64,000 nucleotides of DNA. Origin: Parachlorella kessleri (lineage: Eukaryota > Chlorophyta > Trebouxiophyceae > Chlorellales > Chlorellaceae). The stretch is taken from positions 1-64,000 of the forward strand of contig BBXU01000345.1 of assembly GCA_001598975.1 (NCBI GenBank), written 5' to 3'. Position 1 is the stretch's first letter, and the number at the start of each line of letters is the position of its first letter. The notes beneath the pieces were generated by a model. The model made no database searches, had not been told where the DNA came from, and worked only from the letters and a program-made list of their open reading frames with translations. This document shows positions 24,901-35,963 of this stretch, one piece after another. The translations under genes and the position numbers were made by a program.

Positions 24901-27900
24901 CGCCATGCCCGCAAGGCCCCCACGGGCGCTCTCGCCACCCCTCGCCTCCCAGCCGTGCAAGCGCGCACTGCTTGGGGTCCCTGCCGCGGCTGCCAGGCCA
25001 GTGCCAGGCTGCCCATACAGCTGAGATGGGGAGGCAGGCAGGGCCTGCGCCCAAGGGGAGCCAAGCTCCCCACCATGAGGCACGTGTAGGTGCGGCAGCT
25101 GGGCAAAGCCTGGCAGCAGCAGCTGCTGCTGCGGCTGCTCGGCCGCTGCTTGCCCGGGGGGTGGCGTCGCCCCTTGCCCCATGGTGGTAGACTCCAGGGC
25201 CCCTCCTGGGGGTGCATCGAAAGAGCGCTGGGGCAGGTAGCCCCCTGCCGCTGCTGCGGCTGCTGAGCGTGCAGTGGGTGGGGCCATGGGGGATGTGGGG
25301 GCGGTCGGTGGCTCCTGGGCCGCCTGCTGGAAGGGGGTGGTCAGCGCATGCTGTGCCCGGGGCGAGAGCATTGGGGGCGGGGGAGGGGCGGGTGCTGCGA
25401 CGACGCTGTCCTGCGTGGCTCCCAGCATCATTCCCTGCAGACTGGCAAATTGCATGTGGAAAGCCTCAACTCGTGACTTCTTCTGCTGGTAAGAACCAAG
25501 CCTTTAGGACCACAGCACACATCACTTTGGGCGTAGTTCGATGTTAATGCGCTGGAGAGGTGTCTTCGATCGGTGTCGAGCGGCTCACACAGCCCAACAG
25601 CTCTGGTCAACGACGGCTGCATGCCACAAGGCACTCCGTTTCCCCTGAAAATTGAAATATGAAGCCGACAAATACCGAGGGTCTCTCCGGTTGAGGCGGT
25701 GCCAGGCTCTGAGCAGCCAGCGGCGAGGTTGGCTGATGGCCGCCGTCCCGTGGGGACTGCACAGCCTTCAGACCCCCGCTGTGTCTGATCTCTCTTGACC
25801 CTGGAGGAACCACACCCGCACGGAGGGTGAGTCATAAGCACGGCATCGGCGCAGTAAAGTGGTGCAGTGAGAATAGGCACCGGCGAGCTGCCATGCCTGT
25901 GGTGGGTGCCTACTCACCTCATGAAAATAGATACATGTATAGGCGCATGCAATAGGGGGGTCAGGCGGGAGCATTACAGAGGCCTTGGCATCGCCTTGCC
26001 TGGGGTGCTTCCAGTGCCAGGTGTGGCCCCTAGCACGGCTCCAGGGCCGTGAGCCGCCACTGGCGTGGCTGGCAGGGGGGTGGCCTGTGCCGCTGGAGAC
26101 CCCGCCTTGCTGCCTGCAGCCCCAAGGAGACGGCCTTAAGGCCACCCTGGGTTGGTACACCTCATCCTACCACAAGCACTCGGGGGAGGGCAAGCTTAGG
26201 GTGGCTGCTTGCAGTGCACCACAGGCCCGAGTGTCTGTTGGGGTTACAAAAGGCAGCCCTTGAACTTGGCACCATTGCATGGCCACCACACCTGTGGTTG
26301 CCGCCTTGAAGGACCCAAGCCGAGCTGGGGTGGGTGTGCCGACTGCCTGAGGCCCTGGCCCTGCTGTGCCTGCTGTGCCAGCTGCCGAAGCAGGCACTGG
26401 GGGTGTAACTGCAGCCTTGGCTGCCGCAGCGGGCTTGTGGTTGGCTGGAGACTCGGATGCTGCAGCTGGGACGGCATGAAGTATGTCCGAAGTCATGGCA
26501 GGCAGGCAGTGCTCAAAAGAGGCGGCAGCGATCAAGCCATCAGGCAGCGCAAATCAACTGCACATATCAAACTGCGACGTCTTGCTACTTTTGAGCCTGC
26601 CCTCTGGGGCTGGCTGGGACCTGCCTGGGAGATCCCTCAAATGTTCTGCCTGCAGGCCTTCACAATGCTTGGTGCATATCATTGTCAACCACAGCTTCTC
26701 CTCAAACAAACACACCCTGTTGTGCTCACCTTTGCCACCGCCCCTGCCCTTCCCGCCAGGCGTCCCGCCAGCTGCTTTGCCCGCTTTCGACCTGCCACCC
26801 TTGCCACTGCGTGGCTCCTGCCCCTCGCCCAGCCCTTCTCCCTCCTCCTGCTTGGACTGCATGCCAACTGTCATGCCGCCACATTGTACCCCTGGCATTT
26901 GGCTAGGCACTCCAGGCCAGTCACCAGGTATTGTACCCATGCATAGAATGCCATGACGTGCAGGCATAGCACGGTGACAAGTAGTCGACTCTTCTTGCAC
27001 ATGAGCATACCATGCAAGGCCGCATGCTGCCCGTTTGAATTGCATGATTGGATATGCAGCCATTCCGCCATGGCCTTACTGCCAGGATTGCTATCTGATC
27101 CCGGCACCTCTGCACGAATCTTGACAATCCTCAGACCTGGGCAGCGTCCAACGCGCCGCTTGACTTCTGCCGCTTGGCACCCACGCTTGCTCGTGGGGTG
27201 TGAGCAGTGATCTTGCCCACAGTCTCATCGACCTGTATGCGCCCCGATTTTACATGCCAAAAGGCAAGTGTTTGGAGCCCCCTGTTACTATACATCTTTG
27301 AAGGGAATGAAGGCAGTGGCGTTGATGGTGAATTGTGGAGGCGCCATGCCACCTCCTCTGAACGGGCGATGAGATGTTGCACAATGCCGAGGCAGCAGCG
27401 CACCTGGCACAGCACATGGTGGCCCCAAAGCACATTGCTGCCAAGAAGCCCTCTGATAGGAGGCAAGCCTTTCCCCTCATGAGTTGGAAGATAACATGCA
27501 AAATCGCTTGGCCTTCCATACCTGAAGGTGCCTGGAGCTCCCTGGGAGAGCAGGCATTGACGGAGGCGGTGTACTTCTGGGAACAGACACATGAGACTCC
27601 TCACAACCACCCCACTGCGCTGGTCCCTGGCACTGCCTTGTCAGGTATAGGGCTGGAGACGACAAGTCCACACTGTACATGTTGCCGTACCTCATCTAGA
27701 GGCAGTGAGTCGTACATTGCCTCATCCTCGACAAAGTCTGGGTCCTGGAAAGCTACCAGGTAGTATTCCATGCCCTCCCGCAGCGCCCCAAACACATCCT
27801 CAGGGGTCACCTGACATGAGCGAGCCAGGCAAGAAATCAGAATTGAGGCCTCGGCATAATTATTTATTCATTTACTTACAAGAAATCACAACCCAGCTTG

Positions 27901-29882
27901 GGCTCGTCCGGTCGCGGTGGGGTTTTCCAACTGATTGCAGCAGCCTACCGGTCATTCATCATACTCAGCACTCCGCCTTACTCCAAGTGAGCGACAGCCA
28001 CTGCAGCCTCACCTGGTCATTCTCCAGCAGCCGCAGCACTTGCTCCAGCCGTGCCACATGCTCCTTGTGTCGCTTGATCCAGGTCTCCAGCTCCACTACC
28101 CTGCAGGCAACCGTAGCAGGCTATGCGGCTCGCTTCATCCTTTCCATCTTCAGCATTTCGCAGCTTCTGCAAACCCCGGTCCAATTGCAATACCCCGTGC
28201 AGGATGCATGACACCGCCACAGCCTTGCTTCTACTCCCACGCCCTGCAAGCCTCAAGCGCCCGCCGCCAAGCTAGGGCCTTACCTGGCCGTGCCTACTTG
28301 CCAGGGGCGTTCCTTGCAGCTTCCACATCCCATGGCAAGCTCTTGACCCAGCTCCCGCATCACCTATTTTCCTTGTAGAGTGCACAAGCAAACTTCATTG
28401 GCGCTTCCGCCCCTGGCAGGCTTGCCACCAGGCACACCTACGCCGCCTGCCCTGTGCCCAAACCTCCCCCAAAATCTCCCAGGCCTACCTTGGACTCTTG
28501 TTCCTAGCGCCCTTGGCTGGCTTGTCGGGCGCTAGCAGCTCCAGGTCAGCCTCCAGCTCCTCGATTTGCACCGTCAGCTTCCCCGCCAGGTCATTCAGCC
28601 AGTCCGCGCAGTTGTACTTGGCCGCTGCGGGAGATGCAGGCAGGCGCAGCATCATGCCCAGGCAGCAGGCATGCCAGACACTGCTGGCTATCTGGAGAAA
28701 GCAGTTGAAACTGAACTCCGCTCATCTCGGTAGGACACCTGACTGGCTCCCAGAGCCCCCAGAGCAAGCCTTGCGTCTCACAGTCATCCATCCTTTGCTT
28801 GTCATGCATGCTAACATCAGCAAGTGCATTGCTTGCAAACTTGCGCCTTAGATGCTTGCTGGCCGATTGCTCACCTATTTGGGGGTCCGTAAGATCCCTT
28901 TTAAGGCCCTCATGGCTGAAGGCCTTGGTTTTGATCTCCTTCTCAAGCAGCTTGAAGCGCTCCTGCAAGGGAGCACATACCCCAAGTGGACAAGGTGCAA
29001 AGTAGCAGGGCTCCACCATAAGGAGTGGCAACAGGGCACATGCGGCTGTGTTGCTCCCAGAGCATGACATGCACAAGGGCTTTCAGGCAGGGAACTTTCA
29101 GGCAGGCAGGCAGGCAGGGAACTTTCAGGCAGGGACTGCAGTCCAACCTTCACCTGACCTGGGGACATCAGCAAGCCGTGCGCAAAAGAGGCAGAGGTAC
29201 CGGTCGGTGAGCCAGCATGAGTGCATGAGACACTGCCTTTCAAGGCTACTGAGAGCCACACGCCATGAGGTGTACCGCTGCCTCCGCCACTCACCATCTC
29301 CCGCTCCACATTGCGCCGCGCTTCTTGCAGCGGCGCATCATCCTTGACCTCCCCAGACGCCGCCCACCCACGCACAGTCTCCCGCAGGCGCTGCAGCTTC
29401 TTCAGCTCCCGCTTCAGCTCGGCGATGATCTTGTCTCGCTGGCTTGCATCCTGCATTCAGGTGGAGGCCACCCAGGCCAGTAACGGCCGCTCCACAGTGT
29501 GCTTGAGGAGTCACACCGTTTGAGCGTCAGCATGAGCAGCAGAGACTCAGCACCTGGCCGCCCACACAGTGCAGCCTAGATGTGATGCTGGCTTAGCGCA
29601 CTGACCCAAGTCTGCCTCCCGCAGTGGCTGACATGCTAGTGCCGGACAACTTGCATAAGTTTGACTGCCCCATGATCACAGGCACCCCAGCTTGACACTG
29701 ACATTCACAGGTGTGCATGCCAGCTGTCCACCCGCAGGCAAGATCGTCCATGCTGCTCATGAGCTGGAACTTGCCTCCACATCCTCAAGCTTGTCCCACA
29801 CTACATCCCACTCATCACAGCCTTCCTGCACCCGCTTCAGCGTGGCCTCCACCTCCTGCTGCAACTTCCTGGCCTTTGCCAT
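21938..29882 (-). CDS. CNOT3: CCR4-NOT complex subunit 3 (CNOT3 / NOT3-5)
   Basis: This scaffold subunit of the CCR4-NOT deadenylase acts in cytoplasmic mRNA decay and translational repression. N-terminal exons: 29775-29882, 29295-29450, 28875-28962, 28489-28624, 28013-28100, 27691-27810, 27137-27232. They encode the NOT3 coiled coil: MAKARKLQQEVEATLKRVQE, LKRELKKLQRLRETVRGWA, FKLLEKEIKTKAFSHEGL, VVELETWIKRHKEHVARLEQ and YDSLPLDE. The Ala/Pro/Gln-rich linker includes 26730-26856, 26292-26459, about 26000-26113, 24900-25434 and 24292-24645, with an unresolved exon near 23930-24140. The C-terminal NOT box is on 23378-23512, 22905-23103, 22544-22645, 22240-22290 and 21938-22117: TWRKLSPETAFFAFYFQQ, LKAQGWRYHTQFNAWFARQG, YEQGPLIYFDCQ and final GWCPRVSRPDFIFDYQHM. 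The exon 1 donor is GC. The junction after FAFYFQQ appears to be GA. Confidence 0.93.
23857..23923 (+). repeat. (AGACT)n microsatellite seeded by a repeat B end
   Basis: Nine perfect AGACT units run from 23876 to 23920, followed by AGA. They are immediately preceded by GTCAGGTACGCTGTTGGACC, which resembles the end of repeat B (GTACGCTGTTAAGACTAGA at 21.77 kb). The array sits inside a CNOT3 intron. Confidence 0.9.
29080..29136 (+). repeat. CTTTCAGGCAGGGAA tandem repeat
   Basis: Three units of roughly 15-27 bp, the middle one expanded by extra GGCA steps, lie in CNOT3 intron 2. Confidence 0.8.
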
Positions 29883-29999
29883 GGTTTCGATAGAACCCTT
29901 TTCAGCAACCAGACCCCGTGCCACACAGCTTAGAGCAGGGTTTGGTGGCCCCCAGGTTTCGTCTTTCTTGGCCCAAGGCGTAGTTATAATTGCATTCGG

Positions 30000-30344
30000 A
30001 TGCTGCCAGAAGGCTTCGGAATGACCACCGCTGGCTTTGGAAAGAAGAGGATGAGCTGGCATGGAGGCAGAGCCAGCAAAACAGGCTGGAGGGGGCTAGG
30101 CGGGAACCAGTCAGCAGGTGTAGTCTTGGGTCCTTGGACGTTGCAGTTGCCACCTCAATGTACAGACATGGCAGTGTTAAACGTGCCAGCAGAGCTCCAC
30201 ACCGTCTGGTGGCGGCACATGCTGCTGCCTTGTGTGGCGTCCTTCATTAGCATGCAGTGGCAAGTGAGAGCTGCCTGCAGTGGAGGCATCTTAGCCATGG
30301 CAGCTGCTTGCCTAGCCATTGACGCTCTGGCCAAAGACTGTTAA
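30000..30344 (+). CDS. Possible small ORF divergent from CNOT3
   Basis: An uninterrupted 114-codon frame begins 117 bp from the CNOT3 start codon on the opposite strand. Its second half is hydrophobic (for example WWRHMLLPCVASFISMQW and ILAMAAACLAIDALA) and its first half is basic (GFGKKRMSWHGG). I recognise no family. It could be a small single-exon membrane protein gene or simply an open frame in the CNOT3 promoter. Confidence 0.2.
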   Translation: MLPEGFGMTTAGFGKKRMSWHGGRASKTGWRGLGGNQSAGVVLGPWTLQLPPQCTDMAVLNVPAELHTVWWRHMLLPCVASFISMQWQVRAACSGGILAMAAACLAIDALAKDC

Positions 30345-30778
30345 AAACCCTACGATTAGGTACGTGGTCAGGTCACTGAGGTCCAATTAGTAATGCTCCG
30401 CCACACTTGGCAGCTGGGTGATACACACAGCTTCCATTGCTCCTGACTAGCGTTGAGACTGAGCATTCTTGCAGGAAGCAGAGGCCACCCACCATGGAGG
30501 GTTTTGCTGAGCAATAAAGCTTGCTGCAGAGGCAGCTGACCAGCCATGGATATGGGACAGATGTGAAGATCAAAAGATGTTACGCCAGGCGTACCACCGA
30601 TGCGAGCCAAGTAATAGCATGTAGGAGTCAACTGAGCATGGCCACAGGAGTACACATAGAGCTGCTATGGGAAAGAAGAGGAAAACCGTGGTGATGTGCC
30701 TTCACCTGTGTAATAGTGACGGCCGAGCATCTCCTTGACATACGTAATGCTGCATGAAGTAAGGTGCCTACGAGCTTC
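30345..30778. other. GT77 downstream / intergenic
   Basis: This is non-coding as far as I can see. It should contain the 3' UTR of the minus-strand GT77 gene. No clear TGTAA (TTACA on the plus strand) was found. Confidence 0.45.
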
Positions 30779-33700
30779 CTAGGACCCTGGCTCGCTGCCG
30801 CCAGGGAAAGAATTGAGCGCTTCATCATTGCCATGCACATAGTAATCCACGGCCGCCTTCATCCTTTCCGCTTTGTTGGGATGGTAGTCTGCAGCGCAGA
30901 GGTGTGAACTCGTTGCAAGGCGATAATGTGGAGAAGGCATGCCAAATCACTGAGCTATAGCCAACAATGCGACATGTGTGTTGCAACGGTAGGCTTTCCG
31001 TAGCTTCACATCACTAGGCAAGGCGAGGTTCTAACTGCCAATGAAGGTCACATTCTGAAGCAGGTGTGTGGCTTAGGCCCCACTCACTCATGTGCACCAT
31101 CACCGGCTTGGGCTGCTGGGCCTTGGGCGTATGCCGGACCTGCACACGCGATAATCACAGCGCTGATCTTCAAATGGCACATATAGTGCATCATGTAAAG
31201 CACTTGTCCTGTTTACTTGGCAGGCCCACACGCAGGAACCCCAAGGGGCCATGCCACAGTCCTGCATTGAAAGCCAGACGGAATCCAGGGCCATCTTATC
31301 CTGTATCGCGAGAAGATACAGCACCCATTCTGCGTGGGAGGGCTCACCTGCTTGAAAAGGACCTTGGAGTTCATGAACTCCTGCACCGACGAAGCCAGCG
31401 GTTGGTCAGAGACCTTGGAAGCTGGGAGGTGGCAAAGTCAGCCATGGTGCGGCAAACCACCGTAGTGCCTAATGGACAGTGAGGACTAACAATCCCGTCC
31501 ACAGCACCGTAACCCAAAAAAAAGGAGGCTGCAGCAGTTGTATCCTCTTACCATAATGTCCATGACACGTACTGACACCTGCAATCAGAAGCACGACCAA
31601 TTTTTCTACAAAGTCTCAACGTAATTGATCCTTGCCCTTGGAAGCAACTGCGATGCCAGAGGTGACTCTCCACGAAGTGTGGCTTTGTTGGCTTCAAGGG
31701 GGTGGGCGCAATCGTAACTAGATTTAGGCAGGGAGCAAGACATATTCCTTACAACCGTTCGAGAAGTGGCAGAAGCAGGGAACCCATCCCTGGTCACTGC
31801 CAGCTCCTGTCCCCCCCCCCCCCCAAAAAAAAGCAAAGTCGGTGCCTGGCACTCCTATCTAGCACCAGCCAGCCAGGAGCAAGCATGGGCAACCCCACCT
31901 GCGGCGACTTGTAGGAGCCATGGCTGAGGAAGAAGATCTCCTGGTTGTAGGCTGACTGGTCCCAAACCTTCTCCTTCATTAGCCTGTCATCGATTCTTTT
32001 CATGAGGTCCACCGTGCGATTGTTAGCACGCAAGAAGAACAGCCCGGAGTTGAGGGCCATGTGCTGTGTGCCCTGCGGAACACAGGTGGGGCCTACGAGG
32101 ATAAGTAGAGCGCGGGCATGAGGCATGCAAGGCACCCCAGCAGAGATTTGTCTACAAGCCCTGCCCTGCTGTAAGTGCTGGGTTGGCCAACGGCAACATA
32201 AAAGGCATGCACTTTGCACCGCCCAGTCTCCGGTATAAGGTGCTTTTGTTAACCTGAATACCTGTGCATATCTGCTCCACCCCATGCTGGGGTCCTCCAC
32301 CCCATAGATAGCTCCATAGGCGGTGGAGTCGTCAAAACCGTCACTCATGCCCTCCACATCACTGCAAGACACTAGCAGGCAGGAATTCTCAATCCCAAAG
32401 CTGCCCAGCAGTGAAGCTTTATCCAGCACTACAGCCTTACATGCGCCAGGGGTTGTAAGTCCGGATCCAGCGACGTTGCGGTCACAAATTGTGTTCCCAT
32501 GCTGGCTGCAGGATACATCTCACAGGGAAAATGATCAGTAACTACACGACGACCATGACCAATGGAATTCCTGCATAAGCTTCCCTGCACTGGATGTTCT
32601 ATGCCGCACCTGTCCCGATACAAGTGCTCAAAGGGGTTCTGCACCGTCACCACATCCACATCGCTGAGCAGTACATCCCAGCCCAGCTCCAGAAACTCCC
32701 TCACAATCTGGTACTTCATGGCTGACGTGGCGTGATTGGCGCCAGTGTCTTTCTGGGTATCGGGGATCTGTGGCGCAGGAGGCAAGCTAGTCACTCGTAT
32801 ACACACAGTGATGCCCAGGCAGGATGCTGGTGCTCTCCATGTGAGTACCGCACTGCTTTGCCGTAACAAGGCATGCTCCCTGACCAGAGCTTTCTGTGTC
32901 AAGCAAGGGTAGGGTAGGTGTGGAGCAGAGTAGCATCGCTGTGGGTAGGCGAACTGACGCTTGCAGTTTATGCATGCGAAAACGCACTCCACCATCAGAC
33001 TGCCACCCGCAGGTCAAAACCCAATGTCTGCATCACTGCTGCCAACATGTGCCTCACTCGGCTTTCCAGGCTTTCTCCCTTCCCTCCATACAGCGCCTCT
33101 TCATCTAGGCATTGACCAAGCACAAGTCTGGCATGCATAGGCTGGAAAGCCTCCTCCTTTGCAGATGCATCGCCGCCTCCAACCGTAAACTTACCACCAC
33201 TGGCCGGTAGTAGGCATTCACATCATGCTGCTTGGCAAATTCTCGCAGCTCCTCATCCAACGCCACAACAAGCCAGTTGGTAAATGGCAGCCGCTTGACA
33301 CACTGCAGAATGTGCCAGCAGCCACTGTTGCATGCAAGGCTAAGGGCGCGCATATACTGTGCTAGTTTCTACAAGGCAGGAAGCAGGGCTGGCAACAGTT
33401 TTAAGTGTCCCCCAGACAGCTGCCCAGTTTGGGTATCAATAGTAACAGCCGACCCACTACGACATTCGCCCAGCCACTTACATCTATCCACATTTGTAGT
33501 TCGCCGTGCAAGAGGTTTGAGTTGGAGATGGCAATAAGCACCTCGCCCTGCGGCGCCACTCGCTGCAGCAACGCCTCAAGCTCGTTGCGCGGCTTGCCTG
33601 TGCTGCGCTTGGCTGTGGCACCACTGAGGCTGATGCTGTCGCCACTTGTCTGCAGCGCTTTGCGTGCTTTTGACCGCAAGACTGCCTCTGGGTGCTGCCG

Positions 33701-33835
33701 CTCCTGGCTTATCAGATACAGCCCCTCTGCCGCTATTACACCCATGCAGATGCCCACAACCAGCGCTGCAGTGAGCATCGCTGAACGGCTCCTAGCATCA
33801 GAGGGCTTGTGTTTGCCGCTGCTGTCGTCGTTCAT
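30779..33835 (-). CDS. GT77 arabinosyltransferase, RRA-like
   Basis: This is a Golgi type II membrane glycosyltransferase. RRA enzymes of plants extend the arabinose chain on hydroxyproline of extensins, and a similar role on algal hydroxyproline-rich wall or flagellar glycoproteins is likely. Exons: 33482-33835, 33195-33368, 32610-32767, 32262-32361, 31899-32072, 31552-31578, 31348-31380, 31088-31139, 30779-30888; 393 aa with all phases closing. Residues ~15-40 hold the anchor ([20 protein letters not shown]). Then come [47 protein letters not shown], the DxD motif in [72 protein letters not shown] and [16 protein letters not shown]. Exons 6 and 7 are 27 and 33 nt. GT77 family membership is clear; the exact acceptor cannot be read from sequence. 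Confidence 0.9.
31811..31832 (+). repeat. C14-A8 homopolymer junction
   Basis: Fourteen C followed directly by eight A lie in a GT77 intron. It is slippage-prone and its length may be unreliable in assembly. Confidence 0.85.
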
Positions 33836-34274
33836 TGCGTACCAGCGCCGCGTTCACACAAACTTGGCAAAGTCACCCAAAGCCCAGGTCAAGTGGCAAC
33901 TTGCCAGTTCGCACCGCCCTCCCGGTGCCCGGTCACCAAGGAGAGCTTGCAAAGCAGAAACAGGCTGGATCAGCGAGTGGGTGCCGGACAAATCTAAAAA
34001 CAGTACTCTAGTCGAGGTTTTCGGCGCCACACCTTTTCGGAGTCCGGAGTGTTCTACTTCCAGTCGGGGATCTGAAGTATTTTTGCGTCCTACTGGGCCT
34101 GGTTAGCTGTACACGCTTGAGCGCCTGATACCTAGGTCTGATACCAGGATCCTGGATTCCAGCAAGAAAAAACGAACATAGAGCCTGCCACTATTCGTCT
34201 TATTGCAATGATCAAGTTTGTTTTTACGGTGTCAGAAGCTCAGCAGTACTGACGTCGGACACATCTTAGCACAC
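33836..34274. promoter_or_regulatory. Divergent promoter, GT77 (-) / ENY2 (+)
   Basis: These 439 bp separate two start codons on opposite strands. Both promoters must lie here; no specific element is claimed. Confidence 0.45.
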
Positions 34275-34960
34275 ATGTCAGGGAAGGTCCTCTCTGTTGA
34301 GGAAACAGTGGAAGTCAAGGTTAGTGAGCTGCTTACGGTGCTCGTACATAGAGCAGTGCGGCTCCCGTGGGTGCCTGGTCTAGCCATCTTGTTACCACTT
34401 CTGCTGGGGACACCAGTTTTCCACTGCGGCACAAGGCAACTTGCTGTTCGGCTTCTGCCATGCCGCAGCTGGTGCTGAGTGGCGAAAGAGACAGGCTGAA
34501 AAGGCTGGCCAGGGACCGGCTACAGGAGGCTGGCTGGACAGATGATGTGCGGGGCTTATGCAGAGGTATGCCTGCCTCAGATTGAAGTGCCATACTGACC
34601 AGCTGTCAGCTGCCAAGGTGTACGTCAGCTGCCAATTGCCTGCTTGCCCGACGGTTGCCAGAAAGCACCCATGGCACTGTGTTTCACTGGAGGGCGGAGT
34701 GTCTGTTAGTTGTGTGTCACTTTCCATTTGGCGCTACAGCCAGGCCCTGCAGGCGATCAAAGGTGCAGAGTGAGGTTACGTCGGTTGCTATGGCTTAGCG
34801 CTGCCTGTTGTGTGGTGCAGAGTATGCTAACTTCCGGGGGGCAGACAATGTGACACATGAGGACATAGTGCGGGAGGTTAAGCCCCAGGCCAGGGCCAAA
34901 GTGCCAGACAGCCTTAAAGCAGAGCTCTTACAGAGCATCAAGGGCATCTTGGAATCATAA
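34275..34960 (+). CDS. ENY2: ENY2/Sus1, SAGA-DUB and TREX-2 subunit
   Basis: This small helical nuclear protein is shared by the SAGA deubiquitinase module and the TREX-2 mRNA-export complex. Exons: 34275-34319, 34469-34565, 34821-34960; 93 aa, within the family's 90-115. It reads LVLSGERDRLKRLARDRLQE, AGWTDDVRGLCREYAN, then NVTHEDIVREVKPQARAKVP and DSLKAELLQSIKGILES. These match the ENY2 blocks (GE+ERLKELLR..L.ECGW, NVT.D.L..I.PKGRA.VPDSVK.ELL..I). The first exon (MSGKVLSVEETVEVK) is chosen because its donor phase fits; the alternative is an in-frame ATG at 34460 giving MPQLVLSGE. The two 5' exons are joined by a GTTAGT donor. Confidence 0.92.
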
Positions 34961-35963
34961 CAGGATGGGACGATGGTTGCACTTGGTTTCAAGCGAGCAT
35001 GCGTGACTTCAGCGGCGAGGATTGAAAGAGGCCGAGTGAGCAGTTTAGAGGCATTGACTCGTGCAGCGTTAGGTAGTTTAGTGAGCGGCGGAGTGTCTGC
35101 TTATATGCATGCTGCAGCTGGCGTAGGGTGTGATGGGCGTAAGAAGCACAACATTGGGGTCTTGAAGGCAGGCGTCACAAAACAAGCAATGCGTATGCGC
35201 GCAGCATTTAGTGACCATCTCTTGAATGCCGCCTTGCCAGCCCCAGGCCAGCTACATTCAAATCACCTGGGTATATGGTCTGTATTTTCTTCGAGTTTGG
35301 GACTATGTTAAAGGTACTCCACCTGCAACCCCTTGCCGTGACCAGCTTCTATACCTGTTGGTGCCTAGAACATCATGTGCAAACCCTCTTATTCACATGA
35401 GCAGCCTAGAATATGGTGGAGGCATGAGCGAGGCTTACGCTCCTCAGTTCTATGCACCCCATGGGCTGTGGAAGTGCTTTGTAAAGCATATCTGTGGCAC
35501 AATGAAAGCTGCATTGAGTCCTGCGAGCAGAGGGAGGCGACCCTGGTGGCCTGGGCTGGCAACTGGGCTCTAACTTTGCAGGTGTAGTGCCCACGCCTGC
35601 CATCCTCCGGGTGTGGGAGCCACATGATATATAAGAACAGGGTAGATAATAACAAGGGCAGAAAAGGTCCATACATGGAGTTGAGCATGCAAGCTGGCGC
35701 TCTGGGTTGGCGCCTTGCACTGGGTGTTTTTGCGCCTCGTGACGTGCCCTCTCGTAACATATTGAAGCAGTTGCACACCAGTCTCCCACCTTTGTTAAGG
35801 CGTGAATCCGCATTCCACCTAAAGGCTAGGTGCTTTGCACCACTGGCATGCACCTGCAACACCGCTCATGATTTACATCGCCCAGCTCCTCGCCCAGCGG
35901 TCCTTCCTCTTTGCTCACCGCGCTGCACTGCACCTGCGTTCATCTGCACGCGGTATTGTCAGC
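34961..35963. other. Intergenic region, 1.0 kb
   Basis: It holds the ENY2 3' UTR and the haemoglobin promoter. A TATATAAG-like string at about 35627-35635 could be a TATA box, but it lies more than 300 bp upstream of the chosen haemoglobin start. The open frame running through 35624-36337 is mostly non-coding by homology. Confidence 0.45.

Noticed and set aside
26209..26946. 245-codon plus-strand open frame
   Set aside because: It is antisense to CNOT3 linker exons and lacks any recognisable domain.
35624..35963. Long N-terminal extension of the haemoglobin from an upstream in-frame ATG
   Set aside because: A short exon at 35964-35995 joins in phase to the conserved SGV...AFAID start of GLB3, which fits the family better than a 130-residue extension.
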